Source: Acetobacteraceae bacterium (GTDB lineage: Bacteria > Pseudomonadota > Alphaproteobacteria > Acetobacterales > Acetobacteraceae). From it: a stretch of 10,751 nt of DNA. Position numbers and translations under genes: made by a program. Below, piece by piece: positions 1 to 5,295 of the stretch. The notes under the pieces are model-generated. The model worked only from the letters and a program-made list of their open reading frames with translations, had not been told where the DNA came from and did not search any database. Position 1 is the first letter of the stretch. Every line of letters begins with the position of its first letter. Location: contig JADYYZ010000198.1 in the NCBI GenBank assembly GCA_020853405.1, positions 1 to 10,751 on the forward strand, in the 5' to 3' direction.

Positions 1-1
1 C

Positions 2-919
2 CTGACGCGGCCGGAACTGTGCGTGCTGATGCCGCACACCAAACTTTGGCTGTCCGAGGTGCTGCTGGAATCCGACCTGCCGGACGATCCGACCTTCGCT
101 GCCGACCTCGCCGAGTATTTCCCGAAGCCGCTGCGCGAGGAATTCGCCGACGGCATCGCGAAGCACCGGCTGCGGCGCGAGCTGGTGGCGATGCTGGTGA
201 CCAATGACCTGGTCAACCGCATGGGGGCGGCGGCGTTCGCGCGGCTGACCGACGAGACCGGCGCCGAGCTTGCCGCGATCGCGCGGGCAGGGATGGTCGC
301 GCGCGCCGCCTATGGCCTGCCGGCGCTGTACGACGCGATCGAACAGGCGTCGGTGACCGAGGCGGTGCGCATCGGCTGGCTGTTGGATCTGCGGCGGCTG
401 CAGATCGGCGTGGCGCGGCGGCTGGCCGGCGATCCGCGCCCGGCGGCGGCGGCGATCGCCGAGCTCCTGCCGGCGGTCGCGGCACTGACGCCCGAGGGCG
501 GGACGCTGGGGGCGCGCATCGAAGCCGTCGCCCAGCTCGGGGCGGCGCCCGACATCCTGGTGCTGTCGCGCGACGCCTCGCTCGCGCTGCCGCGCGCGGG
601 CGCGGTGTGGGACGCGGTGGCAGAGGGCTTCGCGCTCGACCGGCTGCGTGCCGCCACCGCCGCGGTCGACCTGCGCGGCCGCTTCGCGGGCCGGGCGCTG
701 TCGGCCGTGGCCGATGACCTGGCGGCGTTGCAGCGGCGGCTGGCCGGCGCCGTGCTGGCCGGCAGCGATGGCGCATCGCCGGGCGAGGCGGTCGCGAGGT
801 TCCGCGCCGCGGCCGGGCCGCGTGCTGCCGCGGCCGCCGCCCTGGTCGACGAGGCCGCCGCGGCACCCGACCTTGCCGCGGTCGTGGTTGCCGCGCGGGC
901 GCTGTCGGCGCTGGCCTGA
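2..919 (+). CDS. gdhB: NAD-specific glutamate dehydrogenase (180-kDa type), C-terminal part; 5' end outside window
   Basis: Oxidative deamination of glutamate to 2-oxoglutarate and ammonium with NAD+, in the cytosol; the large L_180 type is normally catabolic. The reading frame is open from base 2 and begins LTRPELCVLMPHTKLWL. This resembles the conserved LTRPELAVLLAYAK segment that follows the catalytic domain in this family. The next residues (EVLLESDLPDDP, YFPKPLREEF, HRLRRELVAMLVTNDLVNRMG) also match the family. The remaining roughly 200 residues are Ala/Leu/Arg-rich and helical, as in the family's C-terminal domain. About 305 residues are visible of a protein usually around 1,600, so the dinucleotide-binding and catalytic residues lie to the left. 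The TGA is at 917-919. A strong hairpin follows 15 bases later. The internal ATG at base 29 is a codon of the gene, not a start. The family call is firm; regulation cannot be judged. Confidence 0.93.
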   Translation: MTRPELCVLMPHTKLWLSEVLLESDLPDDPTFAADLAEYFPKPLREEFADGIAKHRLRRELVAMLVTNDLVNRMGAAAFARLTDETGAELAAIARAGMVARAAYGLPALYDAIEQASVTEAVRIGWLLDLRRLQIGVARRLAGDPRPAAAAIAELLPAVAALTPEGGTLGARIEAVAQLGAAPDILVLSRDASLALPRAGAVWDAVAEGFALDRLRAATAAVDLRGRFAGRALSAVADDLAALQRRLAGAVLAGSDGASPGEAVARFRAAAGPRAAAAAALVDEAAAAPDLAAVVVAARALSALA

Positions 920-934
920 CCGGGCGGCATTCGT

Positions 935-964
935 GCCCTCTCCCGCATCGGCGCGGGGGAGGGC
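935..964 (+). terminator. Strong GC hairpin after the glutamate dehydrogenase gene
   Basis: Left arm GCCCTCTCCCGC (935-946) pairs with right arm GCGGGGGAGGGC (953-964): 12 pairs, one of them G-U, with the 6-base loop ATCGGC. No T run follows, so it is not a textbook intrinsic terminator. It may still stop transcription, protect the 3' end of the upstream mRNA, or be a dispersed intergenic repeat. The right arm carries GGAGGG, the only Shine-Dalgarno-like sequence ahead of the MFS gene. Confidence 0.5.
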
Positions 965-1001
965 TTCGGCGCGGGTGGTGCCGGCCGGTGCCGTCCCCAC
1001 G

Positions 1002-2273
1002 ATGAGCAGCCCGCAGCGGCGCGCGCTGGTCGCCTGGTGCCTGTACGACTGGGCGAACAGCGCCTTCCCGACGATCGTCTCGACCTTCGTGTTCGCGACC
1101 TACTTCGTGCAGGCGGTCGCGCCCGATGTCGCCACCGGCACCGCGCAATGGAGCCTCGCGATGAGCCTCGCCGGCGTCGGCGTGGCGGTGCTGTCGCCGC
1201 CGCTCGGCGCGATCGCCGACCGCGGCGGGCTGCGCAAGCAGCTGCTGGCGCTGGCGACGGTTCTGTGCGTCGTGTGCTCGGCGGCGCTGTGGTTCGTGCG
1301 ACCGGATCCTGCCTATGCCGGCCTTGGCATCGTGCTGGCGGCGTTGGGCACGGTCGGGTTCGAGGTCGGCACGGTGTTCTACAACGCGCTGCTGCCGCAG
1401 GTGGCGCCGCCGCAGGCGGTCGGGCGGGCCAGCGGCATCGCCTGGGGCATCGGCTATGCCGGCGGGCTTTCGGCGCTGCTGGTGGCGCTGGTCGTGCTGG
1501 TCGAGCCCGACCCGTCGCTGCTCGGGCTCGATCGCGCCGCCGCCGAGCATGTGCGCGCAACCGGCCCGCTGGTCGCGCTGTGGTGGCTCGTCTTCGGCTG
1601 GCCGCTGTTCGCCTTCGTGCACGAGGAAAGGGTTTCAGGCCTCGCGCTCGGCAGGGCGGCGCGCGAGGGCATCGCGGCGATGGCCCGCGTGATCCCGGAA
1701 CTGCGGCTTGTGCCTGGCAGCGCGCGCTTCCTGGTCGCCAACATGCTGTACATGAACGGGCTGAACACGCTGTTCAGTTTCGGCGCCGTGTTCGCTGCCG
1801 GCAGTTTCGCGATGTCCACCGCCGAGGTGCTGCGCTTCGGCATCGCGCTGAACGTCACCGCCGGCGCCGGCGCCATCGGCTTCTCGTTCATGGATGACAG
1901 GGTCGGCTCGAAACCGACCGCGCTGGTCTCGCTCGCTGCGATGATCGTGCTGGGCGGCCTGCTGCTGGTGGTCGAGAGCAAGGCCGCTTTCTGGGCGCTT
2001 GGCCTGGCACTCGGCCTGTTCATGGGGCCGGTGCAGGCGGCCAGCCGCAGCCTGATCGCGCGACGGGCGCCGGAGCGCGTGCGCGCGGAATTCTTCGGCC
2101 TGTTCGCGCTGTCGGGGCGGGTGACGAGTTTCGCCGGGCCTGCGCTGCTGGGCCTTGCGACGCTCGCCAGCGGCAGCCAGCGGGCGGGGATGGCGACGAT
2201 CCTGCTGTTCCTGGTGGCCGGCGCCTGGCTGCTGTGGGGCGTGCCGGCACGGAGCGGCCCGGCCGGGCGCTGA
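1002..2273 (+). CDS. MFS transporter, UMF1 / Atg22-like family
   Basis: An inner-membrane secondary transporter of 423 residues with about 12 predicted membrane segments; the substrate is unknown. Family signs are the N-terminal LVAWCLYDWANSAFPTIVST and the MFS loop 2-3 remnant AIADRGGLRKQ. The region after TM4 (GTVFYNALLPQVAP...GRASGIAWGIGYAGG) is also typical, as is the late block GPVQAASRSLIARRAPERVRA followed by EFFGLFALSGRVTSFAGP. I chose the ATG at 1002 because it places this N-terminal signature 8 residues in, as in relatives. No good Shine-Dalgarno precedes it. GTG at 975, 11 bases after GGAGGG (958-963), is an alternative start that would add nine residues. The frame is open far upstream, but that part overlaps the dehydrogenase and is not coding. 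The gene converges with the metalloprotease gene, with a 73-base gap that shows no clear terminator. Family call good, function unassigned. Confidence 0.87.
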   Translation: MSSPQRRALVAWCLYDWANSAFPTIVSTFVFATYFVQAVAPDVATGTAQWSLAMSLAGVGVAVLSPPLGAIADRGGLRKQLLALATVLCVVCSAALWFVRPDPAYAGLGIVLAALGTVGFEVGTVFYNALLPQVAPPQAVGRASGIAWGIGYAGGLSALLVALVVLVEPDPSLLGLDRAAAEHVRATGPLVALWWLVFGWPLFAFVHEERVSGLALGRAAREGIAAMARVIPELRLVPGSARFLVANMLYMNGLNTLFSFGAVFAAGSFAMSTAEVLRFGIALNVTAGAGAIGFSFMDDRVGSKPTALVSLAAMIVLGGLLLVVESKAAFWALGLALGLFMGPVQAASRSLIARRAPERVRAEFFGLFALSGRVTSFAGPALLGLATLASGSQRAGMATILLFLVAGAWLLWGVPARSGPAGR

Positions 2274-2346
2274 GGCCCAGCACCCGGCCGGGGTATCGGA
2301 TCGGTGGTTTCAGGACGCGATGCGGTTCCGGCACGTGGCGCAGCGG

Positions 2347-3210
2347 TCAGTTCCGCTCGCCCTTGCGCGCCAGGTTGTTGGCCAGGCGGTCCTGCATCTC
2401 GCGGATCTGGTCGGGTGTCAGCAGCGATTCCGCAAGGCTCGCGACGCTGAGCGAGGGGAACATCAGGTTCTTCGGGTTGTCGTTGCCGGTGCCGTGCGAC
2501 AGGCCGAAATGGTGGCCGATCTCGTGCGTCATCACCGCCGCCATCTCGTCGACGCTCAGCGTCTCGTCGGCGCCGGTCTTCGAATTCACGACCTTGGCGA
2601 CCACCACGCTTTCGCCCCAGCAGGGGAAGAAGGCGCGCCCGATCGTGCCTTCCTTGGTGAAGCGGTTGGTGAAGACCACGTCGAGCTCGCCCTTCGCGGT
2701 CCATTCGCCGGGCAGGGTCATCTGTTCCAGCTTCGAGATGGCGTAGAAATTGTCGTTGGTGCGCAAGGTGACGCGCGCCACCACCAGTTTCAGCAGTGCC
2801 CGCTTGTCGGCGTAGAATTCGTTGGCCTGGCGGACCATCTCGTCGATGTCGATGCGCGCGGCACGTTCGTTTGCCCACCCGGTCGGCAGCTTGGCGTCCT
2901 GGTTGCGCACGATCGTCACATTCAGATCCACCTGGAACGGCGTGAGCCGGATCGAGCGGATCGAATTGCCGAAGCCGAAGCGCCCGCCGTCACTGTCCTT
3001 GCCGAGGTCCGCGACGTTCTTCGGCCCGCGGATATAAAGCGCGCCGCCGTGCCAGTCGTCGTTCTTGAACAGCAGCACGGCCTCGTCGTCGTCGGTCATC
3101 TTCAGCGAGCCGGGCTTGTCGGCGGGTGCGCCCTTCAGGTCGCGGACATTGCCGGAGATGTTCTGGCTCTTGCCCTCGAACTTGTCCTTCTCGAAGATCG
3201 TGATGGTCAT
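2347..3210 (-). CDS. Metzincin (matrixin-like) zinc protease with N-terminal beta/gamma-crystallin-like domain
   Basis: A 287-residue predicted endopeptidase. The active site is HEIGHHFGLSH at 229-239, a perfect HExxHxxGxxH metzincin zinc motif: His229, His233 and His239 as ligands and Glu230 as catalytic base. A Met-turn candidate follows in NLMFPS (Met250), and then LTPDQIREMQ, a matrixin-like tail. Residues about 2-90 resemble one beta/gamma-crystallin domain: ITIFEKDKFEGKSQNISGNV, then VLLFKNDDWHGGALYI, ending in GNSIRSIRL. The usual N/D-N/D-X-X-S/T-S calcium motif is degenerate there. No signal peptide, lipobox or membrane segment is visible, so it is cytosolic or exported by an unrecognised route. 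Cys197 is the only cysteine. I chose ATG 3210 because GGAGGAA lies five bases upstream and crystallin homology begins at residue 2; the in-frame codon at 3243 would add 11 unconvincing residues. It has its own promoter and an RBS hairpin. The protease call is firm; the crystallin call is from pattern only. Confidence 0.85.
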   Translation of the reverse strand: MTITIFEKDKFEGKSQNISGNVRDLKGAPADKPGSLKMTDDDEAVLLFKNDDWHGGALYIRGPKNVADLGKDSDGGRFGFGNSIRSIRLTPFQVDLNVTIVRNQDAKLPTGWANERAARIDIDEMVRQANEFYADKRALLKLVVARVTLRTNDNFYAISKLEQMTLPGEWTAKGELDVVFTNRFTKEGTIGRAFFPCWGESVVVAKVVNSKTGADETLSVDEMAAVMTHEIGHHFGLSHGTGNDNPKNLMFPSLSVASLAESLLTPDQIREMQDRLANNLARKGERN

Positions 3211-3215
3211 GGGTT

Positions 3216-3248
3216 CCTCCGTTGCCGGAGGCACGCCCCACACGTGCC
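3216..3248 (-). promoter_or_regulatory. Leader hairpin sequestering the protease gene's Shine-Dalgarno, with a competing upstream hairpin
   Basis: On the minus-strand RNA, CCTCCG-GCAA-CGGAGG (3231 to 3216) forms a perfect 6-bp stem closed by a GNRA tetraloop. Its 3' arm is the Shine-Dalgarno GGAGG, with AACCC and then the ATG following. Just upstream, GGCACG (3248-3243) can pair with CGTGCC (3235-3230) across a 7-base loop. That stem uses the first two C residues of the anti-Shine-Dalgarno arm (3231-3230), so the two hairpins compete at those bases. The pairing is seen in the sequence; translational control is inferred. Confidence 0.55.
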
Positions 3249-3266
3249 GCGTGTCGGTGGCGGAAC

Positions 3267-3294
3267 TCTATACACCACCGAACCGATACGACAA
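3267..3294 (-). promoter_or_regulatory. Candidate promoter of the metalloprotease gene
   Basis: On the minus strand, TTGTCG (3294-3289) and TATAGA (3272-3267) are separated by 16 bases, each matching the sigma-70-type consensus at four of six positions. They lie in an AT-rich patch that stands out from the GC-rich surroundings. Transcription would start near 3260, giving a leader of about 50 bases that contains the Shine-Dalgarno hairpin. AACCGA (3281-3286) and TCGGTT (3303-3308) form an inverted repeat around the -35 and could be an operator, but this is weak. Confidence 0.45.
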
Positions 3295-3331
3295 CAAACT
3301 TTTCGGTTGAGGCCGTGATGGTCGCGAGGCA

Positions 3332-3362
3332 CGCCGGCGCGAGGCATTACCTCGCGCCGGCG
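3332..3362 (-). terminator. Perfect 13-bp hairpin downstream of the CBS-BON gene
   Basis: CGCCGGCGCGAGG (3332-3344) and CCTCGCGCCGGCG (3350-3362) are exact inverted repeats around the 5-base loop CATTA. The hairpin lies 65 bases after the CBS-BON stop and before the protease promoter, as expected of a transcript end. There is no T run, so it is an atypical terminator or an mRNA 3'-end stabiliser. The 9-mer CGCGAGGCA occurs at 3323-3331 and again at 3338-3346, so the CCTCGCG of the right arm could also pair with the outer copy. Confidence 0.6.
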
Positions 3363-3426
3363 CCGCCTCGTCAGCCCCGTGCCCGGCCCGGGCCGGCGTT
3401 CGCGCGCGGTGCCTCGGCTGCAACCT

Positions 3427-4116
3427 TCAGGTGTAGACGTAGAGCGGCCCGATCACCAGGTGGTCCTCCACCTTCTTCACGCCCGGCACGTTCTCGGCCA
3501 GCACGCGCAGCGCGCGGCGATACTCGTCGCTGCCGCAATAGCCATAGAACTCGACCGTGCCTTCCTTGACCACCACCGTGGTGTAGAAGGTGCTGGCCCA
3601 GGGCTGCTTCTTCATCTCCTTCATCACCGCCCGGTAGATGCCCTCGTCGCTGGTATCGCCGCCGCCGGCGCTGGCCTGCTGGGTGACGATCGCGCGCAGC
3701 AGGTCGGCGCGGGTGACGACGCCGGCCAGCTTGCCGTCGCGCAGCACCAGCACGCGGCGGATGTGGTTCTTGTCGAGCTGGCGGGCGATCTCGGCGGCGT
3801 CGGCATCCTCGTTGACGCTGACGAGGTCGGTGGTCATCACGTCGCGGGCGGTGCGCCCGTGCGCGCGGGCATACTGGGCGGCCATCTTCGCGGGGTCGCT
3901 GAACAGCGCCTCGAAGAAGCCCGGGGTTTCCTCGGCAAAGCCGCTGACCTGGCGCAGCAGGTCGCCTTCGCTGACCACGCCGATCACCTTGCGCGCCGCA
4001 TCCGTCACCGGCACGGCGCTGATGTGGCGTTCCGCCAGCAGCCGGGCCACGCCCATGATCGGGGTATCGGGGGTGACCGTGATCACATCGGGGGTCATCA
4101 GATCGCGTGCCTTCAT
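3427..4116 (-). CDS. CBS-CBS-BON domain protein
   Basis: A 229-residue soluble protein, probably cytosolic, with no signal peptide or membrane segment. The first CBS domain is about residues 7-57 (LMTPDVITVTPDTPI ... VIGVVSEGDLL). The second is about 91-142 (VMTTDLVSVNEDADAAEIA ... LAGVVTRADLL). They should pair as a Bateman module, which in other proteins binds adenine nucleotides. A BON domain occupies about 156-224 (TTVVVKEGTVEFYGYCGSDE ... NVPGVKKVEDHLVIGP). The role is unknown; nucleotide or energy sensing is an inference from the family. The ATG at 4116 has AAGGAG about ten bases upstream. The gene is divergent from the TRAP operon. An FNR-type box centred at 4193.5 fits a class II promoter for this gene, suggesting induction at low oxygen. 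The 13-bp hairpin at 3332-3362 follows. Domain assignment is strong, function open. Confidence 0.9.
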   Translation of the reverse strand: MKARDLMTPDVITVTPDTPIMGVARLLAERHISAVPVTDAARKVIGVVSEGDLLRQVSGFAEETPGFFEALFSDPAKMAAQYARAHGRTARDVMTTDLVSVNEDADAAEIARQLDKNHIRRVLVLRDGKLAGVVTRADLLRAIVTQQASAGGGDTSDEGIYRAVMKEMKKQPWASTFYTTVVVKEGTVEFYGYCGSDEYRRALRVLAENVPGVKKVEDHLVIGPLYVYT

Positions 4117-4151
4117 CGGGCCTCTCCTTGGCGTCGGTTCCGCGTGGACTA

Positions 4152-4164
4152 TGGGTGCAGGCTA
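4152..4164 (-). promoter_or_regulatory. Candidate -10 element and start site for the CBS-BON gene
   Basis: On the minus strand, TAGCCT (4164-4159) keeps the three most important -10 bases: T at -12, A at -11 and T at -7. It would place +1 on an A at 4152. The FNR-type box centre is then exactly 41.5 bases upstream, the standard class II activator position, which makes up for the absence of a recognisable -35. The leader would be about 36 bases. Confidence 0.5.
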
Positions 4165-4186
4165 AGCCAATCCGTCGCCATTGCAA

Positions 4187-4200
4187 TTGATTGGGATCAA
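4187..4200. promoter_or_regulatory. Perfect FNR/FixK-type operator (TTGAT-N4-ATCAA)
   Basis: TTGAT (4187-4191), TGGG, ATCAA (4196-4200) matches the FNR consensus at all ten defined bases; FixK, FnrN and Anr proteins bind the same or very similar sites. It lies in the 158-base divergent gap between the CBS-BON and TAXI genes. For the CBS-BON gene it sits at -41.5 from a plausible start. In the TAXI direction the class II position has no -10 (the bases are CGGGCG). A class I arrangement (-61.5) would use the poor -10 TCGGTT at 4243-4248. A run of eight C follows at 4205-4212. The rest of the gap shows no other clear signal. Confidence 0.8.
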
Positions 4201-4274
4201 GACACCCCCCCCGGTTGACCGCCGGGCGGGGCCGGCCCAGGGTCGGTTCCGGCACTGATCAGGGAGGAAAGAAC

Positions 4275-5258
4275 ATGGTCCGCATCGATCGCCGTACCCT
4301 GCTGGGCGGCGCGCTCGGCCTGCCGGCGGCGTCCGTGCTGGCAGGCCCCGCCCGCGCCGAGGGCACCCAGATCGCCATCGCCACCGGCACCACGGGCGGC
4401 GTCTATTACCCGCTTGGCGGCGGCATGGCCAACCTGATGAACAAGGCGATCCCCGGCATGGCCGCCACCGTCGAGGTCACCGGCGGGTCGGTCGCCAACC
4501 TGCAGCTGCTGGGTGCCGGCCGGGTCGGCATGGTGCTGGCGCAGGGCGACGCAGTGGTCGATGCGGTCCGCGGCGAAGGCAGGTTCCAGGGCAAGCCGGT
4601 GCCGGTGCGCACCATCCTCGTGATGTACATCAACCAGATGCAGGTGGTGACCACGGCCGCCAGCGGCGCCCGCACGATGCCCGAGCTCAAGGGCAAGCGG
4701 ATCAGCACCGGGGCGCCGGGCAGCGCCACCGAGGTGTTCGCGCTGCGCCTGATCGAGGCTGCCGGGATGAAGCCCGACAGCGATTTCCGCGCGCGCGAAC
4801 GGCTGAGCCCGGCCGAGAGCGGCAACGCCATCAAGGATGGCAAGCTCGACGCCTATTTCTTCGTCTCCGGCGTGCCGACCAGCGCCATCACCGACCTCGG
4901 CGCGACGCCGGGCGTCGAGCTGGTGCTGATCGACCACGCCCAGTACGGCCCGGCGATGTCGGCGAAATACGGCCCCGTCTATTTCGCGGCCGAGATCCCG
5001 GCCGGCACCTATCCGGGCCAGAAGACCGTGAACCACGGGCTTGCCGTCTCCAACATCGTCGGCATGCGGGCCGATGCGCCGGACGCGCTGGTGAAATCCA
5101 TCCTGGCCGCGCTGTGGGACCAGCGCGAGGACCTCTATCGCGTGCATTCGGCCGCCAAGGACATCACGCTCGCCGGCCAGAAGACGGTGCGCGCGGTGGC
5201 GCCGTGGCACCCGGCGGCCGAGGCGTTCTGGAAGGCTCACGGCGCCAACCTGGGCTGA
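4275..5258 (+). CDS. TAXI-family TRAP transporter substrate-binding protein
   Basis: The periplasmic binding protein of a TRAP uptake system, 327 residues. The N-terminus MVRIDRRTLLGGALGLPAAS has twin arginines (6-7), a hydrophobic stretch and a PARA/EG cleavage site after residue 28. This suggests Tat rather than Sec export. The mature protein starts with IAIATGTTGGVYYPLGGGMA, the hallmark of the TAXI (TRAP-associated extracytoplasmic immunogenic) family. GGSVANLQLLGAGRVGMVLAQ, LKGKRISTGAPGSATEV and GKLDAYFFVSGVP are also typical. The ATG at 4275 has GGGAGG (4262-4267) seven bases upstream. The permease gene starts 37 bases after the stop, so the two are an operon. The ligand is unknown; characterised relatives bind glutamate-like or C5 dicarboxylate compounds, but I see no basis for assigning one here. 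The promoter is not clear; the FNR-type box upstream could act in this direction but lacks a good -10. Confidence 0.92.
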   Translation: MVRIDRRTLLGGALGLPAASVLAGPARAEGTQIAIATGTTGGVYYPLGGGMANLMNKAIPGMAATVEVTGGSVANLQLLGAGRVGMVLAQGDAVVDAVRGEGRFQGKPVPVRTILVMYINQMQVVTTAASGARTMPELKGKRISTGAPGSATEVFALRLIEAAGMKPDSDFRARERLSPAESGNAIKDGKLDAYFFVSGVPTSAITDLGATPGVELVLIDHAQYGPAMSAKYGPVYFAAEIPAGTYPGQKTVNHGLAVSNIVGMRADAPDALVKSILAALWDQREDLYRVHSAAKDITLAGQKTVRAVAPWHPAAEAFWKAHGANLG

Positions 5259-5295
5259 CGCCGGGCGGCCGGGCCGAAGGGGGGAAGGCCGGAGA

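Noticed and set aside
213..1622. Long minus-strand open frame antisense to the dehydrogenase and MFS genes
   Set aside because: Arg/Pro/Ala-rich low-complexity translation with no recognisable domain. It mirrors the GC-rich codon pattern of the two well-supported plus-strand genes.
2274..2346. Possible bidirectional terminator between the converging MFS and protease genes
   Set aside because: Only a loopless palindrome CCCGGCCGGG is present; no stem-loop with a usable loop or T/A run could be found.
4181..4275. Sigma-70 promoter for the TAXI operon using TTGCAA (4181) or TTGACC (4215) as -35
   Set aside because: No acceptable -10 occurs 16-18 bases downstream of either; the operon promoter remains unidentified.
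4197..5240. Minus-strand open frame of 347 codons opposite the TAXI gene
   Set aside because: Its His/Gly/Arg-rich translation resembles no protein family, while the plus strand has a clear TAXI protein with signal peptide and ribosome site.
5259..5295. Terminator or attenuator between the TAXI and permease genes (GCCGGGCGGCCGGGC)
   Set aside because: The repeats are mainly direct copies of CCGGGC with no stable loop, and the 37-base spacing fits a simple operon.
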